Of a stretch of 50,659 nt of DNA, positions 49,318 through 50,659 are shown in pieces. Position numbers and translations under genes: made by a program. Numbering within the stretch: position 1 is the first letter of the stretch; every line of letters starts with the position of its first letter. Origin of the DNA: Ideonella aquatica. Lineage in GTDB: Bacteria; Pseudomonadota; Gammaproteobacteria; Burkholderiales; Burkholderiaceae_C. Location of the stretch: NCBI RefSeq assembly GCF_018069755.1, contig NZ_JAGQDE010000028.1:1-50659 (forward strand), written 5' to 3'. Under the pieces are notes generated by a model. The model saw only the letters and a list, made by a program, of their open reading frames with translations. It had not been told where the DNA came from and did not search any database.

Positions 49318-49694
49318 AGGTCTGCAGTCACTCAGCGACCCTGTTTCGACCCAGCTCTCCGCGGTGGCAGGCCAAGTAGCGCGCACCCCAATCTCTTTCG
49401 CGCTGTGGACCTGCGTCGCGGGTTGGGACACGGCCCGATTCGTCAAACTAGGGAGGTCGATGGTGCATGGCAAACAGCCACCGTTTCCTTCCTATACTCC
49501 ACTGGAGAATTGTTTCCGGATGTGAAGGCGCTTGTGCGCCACGGCGGACGGCAGGCATCTTGACCTGAGCGCTCGACCGTTCGAGTGTCCGGCATTCGCT
49601 CGAAGCGGGCCTGGGGGGGGCTGGGAGGCGCGCGATCGACCCGTGGACTGGATGATTCCTGAGGAATCGTTCGCTCCAGCCCCGAGGAGATTGC
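49318..49694. other. About 380 bp without a recognisable gene
   Basis: Lower GC3 than the core genes in any frame. It holds TATACT (49493-49498), a -10 candidate in the recurring CTATACTCC context, and a near-perfect inverted repeat GATTCCT-G-AGGAATC (49654-49668) 26 bp before the RTX start, a possible operator. A G-rich run lies at 49611-49625. Confidence 0.5.
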
Positions 49695-50659
49695 ATGCTG
49701 AAGACCGTCCGTGGCCAGGCTCTGGCCAATCTCCCGTCGGTGCTGAATCAGGCGCCAATGGCGTCCGACGACGCTGATGAGATGTGCCTGACAGCCCGCG
49801 GCGCAACGCCCAGATTGACCGGACTGGAACCGCTGGCCATGGCCGCCGTGGCCGCGACCAGCCCGGGACCCGAGACCGCGCTGGGCATGCCCACATCGGG
49901 GATGCGCCTGGCCAGTGTGATCACTGGAACCAGCAGCAGCGAGACGCTGACAGGCACCGAATCGGCCGACTTCATCAGCGGCATGGGCGGGAGCGATTCG
50001 ATCTCGGGCCTTGGCGGCGACGATGTGCTGTATGCCTACAGCGCCAGCGACACGGGCTCATCCAGCGACAAGGACACGCTGGATGGCGGCACCGGCAACG
50101 ACCAGTTGTTCGGCGGCGCGGGCAGCGATGTGCTGCAGGGCGGGGCCGACAACGACACGCTCTCCGGCAATGGCGGCAACGACAACCTGGATGGCGGTAC
50201 AGGTGCGGATGTGCTGAACGGCGGCGCGGGTGACGATGTGCTCACCGGCGGCACGGGCGCAGACCGCATCGTGGTGGGACGCGGCACCGACGGCGTGGAC
50301 ACGGCGCTGGGCTTCTCGGTGGCCGAGGGTGACCTGCTGGATTTCACCCAGATCGGCATCAGCGATGCGGCGACGGTGCAGAGCCTGCTGGCGGCCGGCG
50401 GGGGCACCTGGACCATCGACATCACGTATGGCTCTTCGTCCCCCTCGAAGCTGATCCTTTCCGGCCTGAACGCCGCTGATGTGGGGGCGGCGAACTGGCT
50501 GCTCTCCACCGTCGTCAGCAATGACGTGCTGATCGGCACCAGCTACAGCGACCGAATGTTCGCTGGCCTGGGCGATGATGTGGTGTCCGGTGGCTCCGGC
50601 GCCGACTGGTTGTTCGGTGAGAGCGGCAACGACGTGCTGTACGCCCATTTCGCCAGCGG
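49695..50659 (+). CDS. RTX calcium-binding repeat protein, cut by the window edge
   Basis: The frame is open from the ATG at 49695 (AGGAG 5 nt upstream) to the right edge, 321 codons, with no stop. There is no Sec signal. From about residue 95 it has GGxGxDxLx nonapeptides in a first block (about 95-200: LDGGTGNDQLFGGAGSDVL, GGAGDDVLTGGTGADRI), an about 80-residue non-repeat segment, then a second block (about 278-321). Such beta-roll repeats bind calcium and mark type I-secreted proteins (adhesins, enzymes, S-layer-like proteins). The true C-terminus, any catalytic domain and the T1SS genes lie outside the window, so function cannot be named. Confidence 0.85.
   Translation, partial: MLKTVRGQALANLPSVLNQAPMASDDADEMCLTARGATPRLTGLEPLAMAAVAATSPGPETALGMPTSGMRLASVITGTSSSETLTGTESADFISGMGGSDSISGLGGDDVLYAYSASDTGSSSDKDTLDGGTGNDQLFGGAGSDVLQGGADNDTLSGNGGNDNLDGGTGADVLNGGAGDDVLTGGTGADRIVVGRGTDGVDTALGFSVAEGDLLDFTQIGISDAATVQSLLAAGGGTWTIDITYGSSSPSKLILSGLNAADVGAANWLLSTVVSNDVLIGTSYSDRMFAGLGDDVVSGGSGADWLFGESGNDVLYAHFAS

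Noticed and set aside
49784-50233. A 149-codon plus frame over the RTX region
   Set aside because: It is a shifted reading of the RTX gene; the correct frame starts at 49695 and has the GGxGxDxLx repeats.
50080-50290. Short repeated DNA that could suggest a CRISPR or tandem array
   Set aside because: The repeats are imperfect 27-nt units encoding RTX nonapeptides, not identical repeats with unique spacers.

Overview
The window is GC-rich (roughly two-thirds G+C, strong G/C preference at third codon positions) and carries the gene content and order of a betaproteobacterium of the Burkholderiales, most like the Leptothrix/Rubrivivax/Ideonella side of the order. Pointers are pstSCAB-phoU-phoB-phoR in one run, carA-leuE-carB-greA, surE-pcm-nlpD next to rlmD, hupB-tRNA-Val-ppiD-tRNA-His, and the EarP/EF-P(Arg32) pair. 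This lineage call is inference from gene content; no 16S gene is present. Almost the whole window is chromosomal core; accessory-looking DNA is confined to about 34.3-37.8 kb and the right end after 49.2 kb.

Layout, left to right. 1-2.9 kb: the start of a RecB/AddB-type nuclease gene (cut by the edge) diverges from trxA, rho and the zinc-free L31 gene rpmE2. 2.9-11.3 kb: a polytopic glycosyltransferase-like membrane protein converges on the phosphate regulon (pstS, pstC, pstA, pstB, phoU, phoB, phoR on the minus strand), which begins at a well-formed Pho box. 11.3-16.3 kb: glmM, folP, ftsH and rlmE on the minus strand, with a sigma-32-like promoter before ftsH. 16.3-23 kb: yhbY (plus) faces DUF4149, greA, carB, leuE-like and carA (minus). 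23.3-29.2 kb: a YccA-like membrane protein and a geranylgeranyl-reductase-like flavoprotein (plus) face rlmD, nlpD, pcm and surE (minus); rpoS, which often lies between nlpD and rlmD in relatives, is absent. 29.3-34.3 kb: a quinone oxidoreductase, a two-component pair (LuxR-type regulator, then a polytopic histidine kinase), a hotdog thioesterase and aroQ.

34.4-37.8 kb: a Tat-like flavin amine oxidase, an AT-rich promoter patch, a Tat-exported metallo-beta-lactamase-fold hydrolase and, facing them, a small cysteine-rich reading frame that appears broken by a frameshift. 37.8-46.2 kb: tRNA-His, ppiD, tRNA-Val, hupB, an EamA permease, pgsA, a small lipoprotein and uvrC (minus), then earP and efp (plus), a complete EF-P arginine-rhamnosylation module. 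46.3-49.2 kb: a DUF3445/HODM-like haem protein gene coupled by ATGA overlap to the tRNA-modification gene mnmC. 49.2 kb to the end: a remnant of a P-loop ATPase gene, about 380 bp without a gene, and the beginning of a calcium-binding RTX-repeat protein that runs off the right edge.

I found no insertion sequence, CRISPR array, phage or replication origin. I do not see a clearly undescribed multi-gene defence or biosynthetic system. The stretches most worth following up are the amine oxidase/hydrolase/Cys-rich locus, the RTX gene with its truncated ATPase neighbour, and a recurring promoter design in which a -10 box sits 6-8 nt before the start codon, predicting leaderless transcripts.
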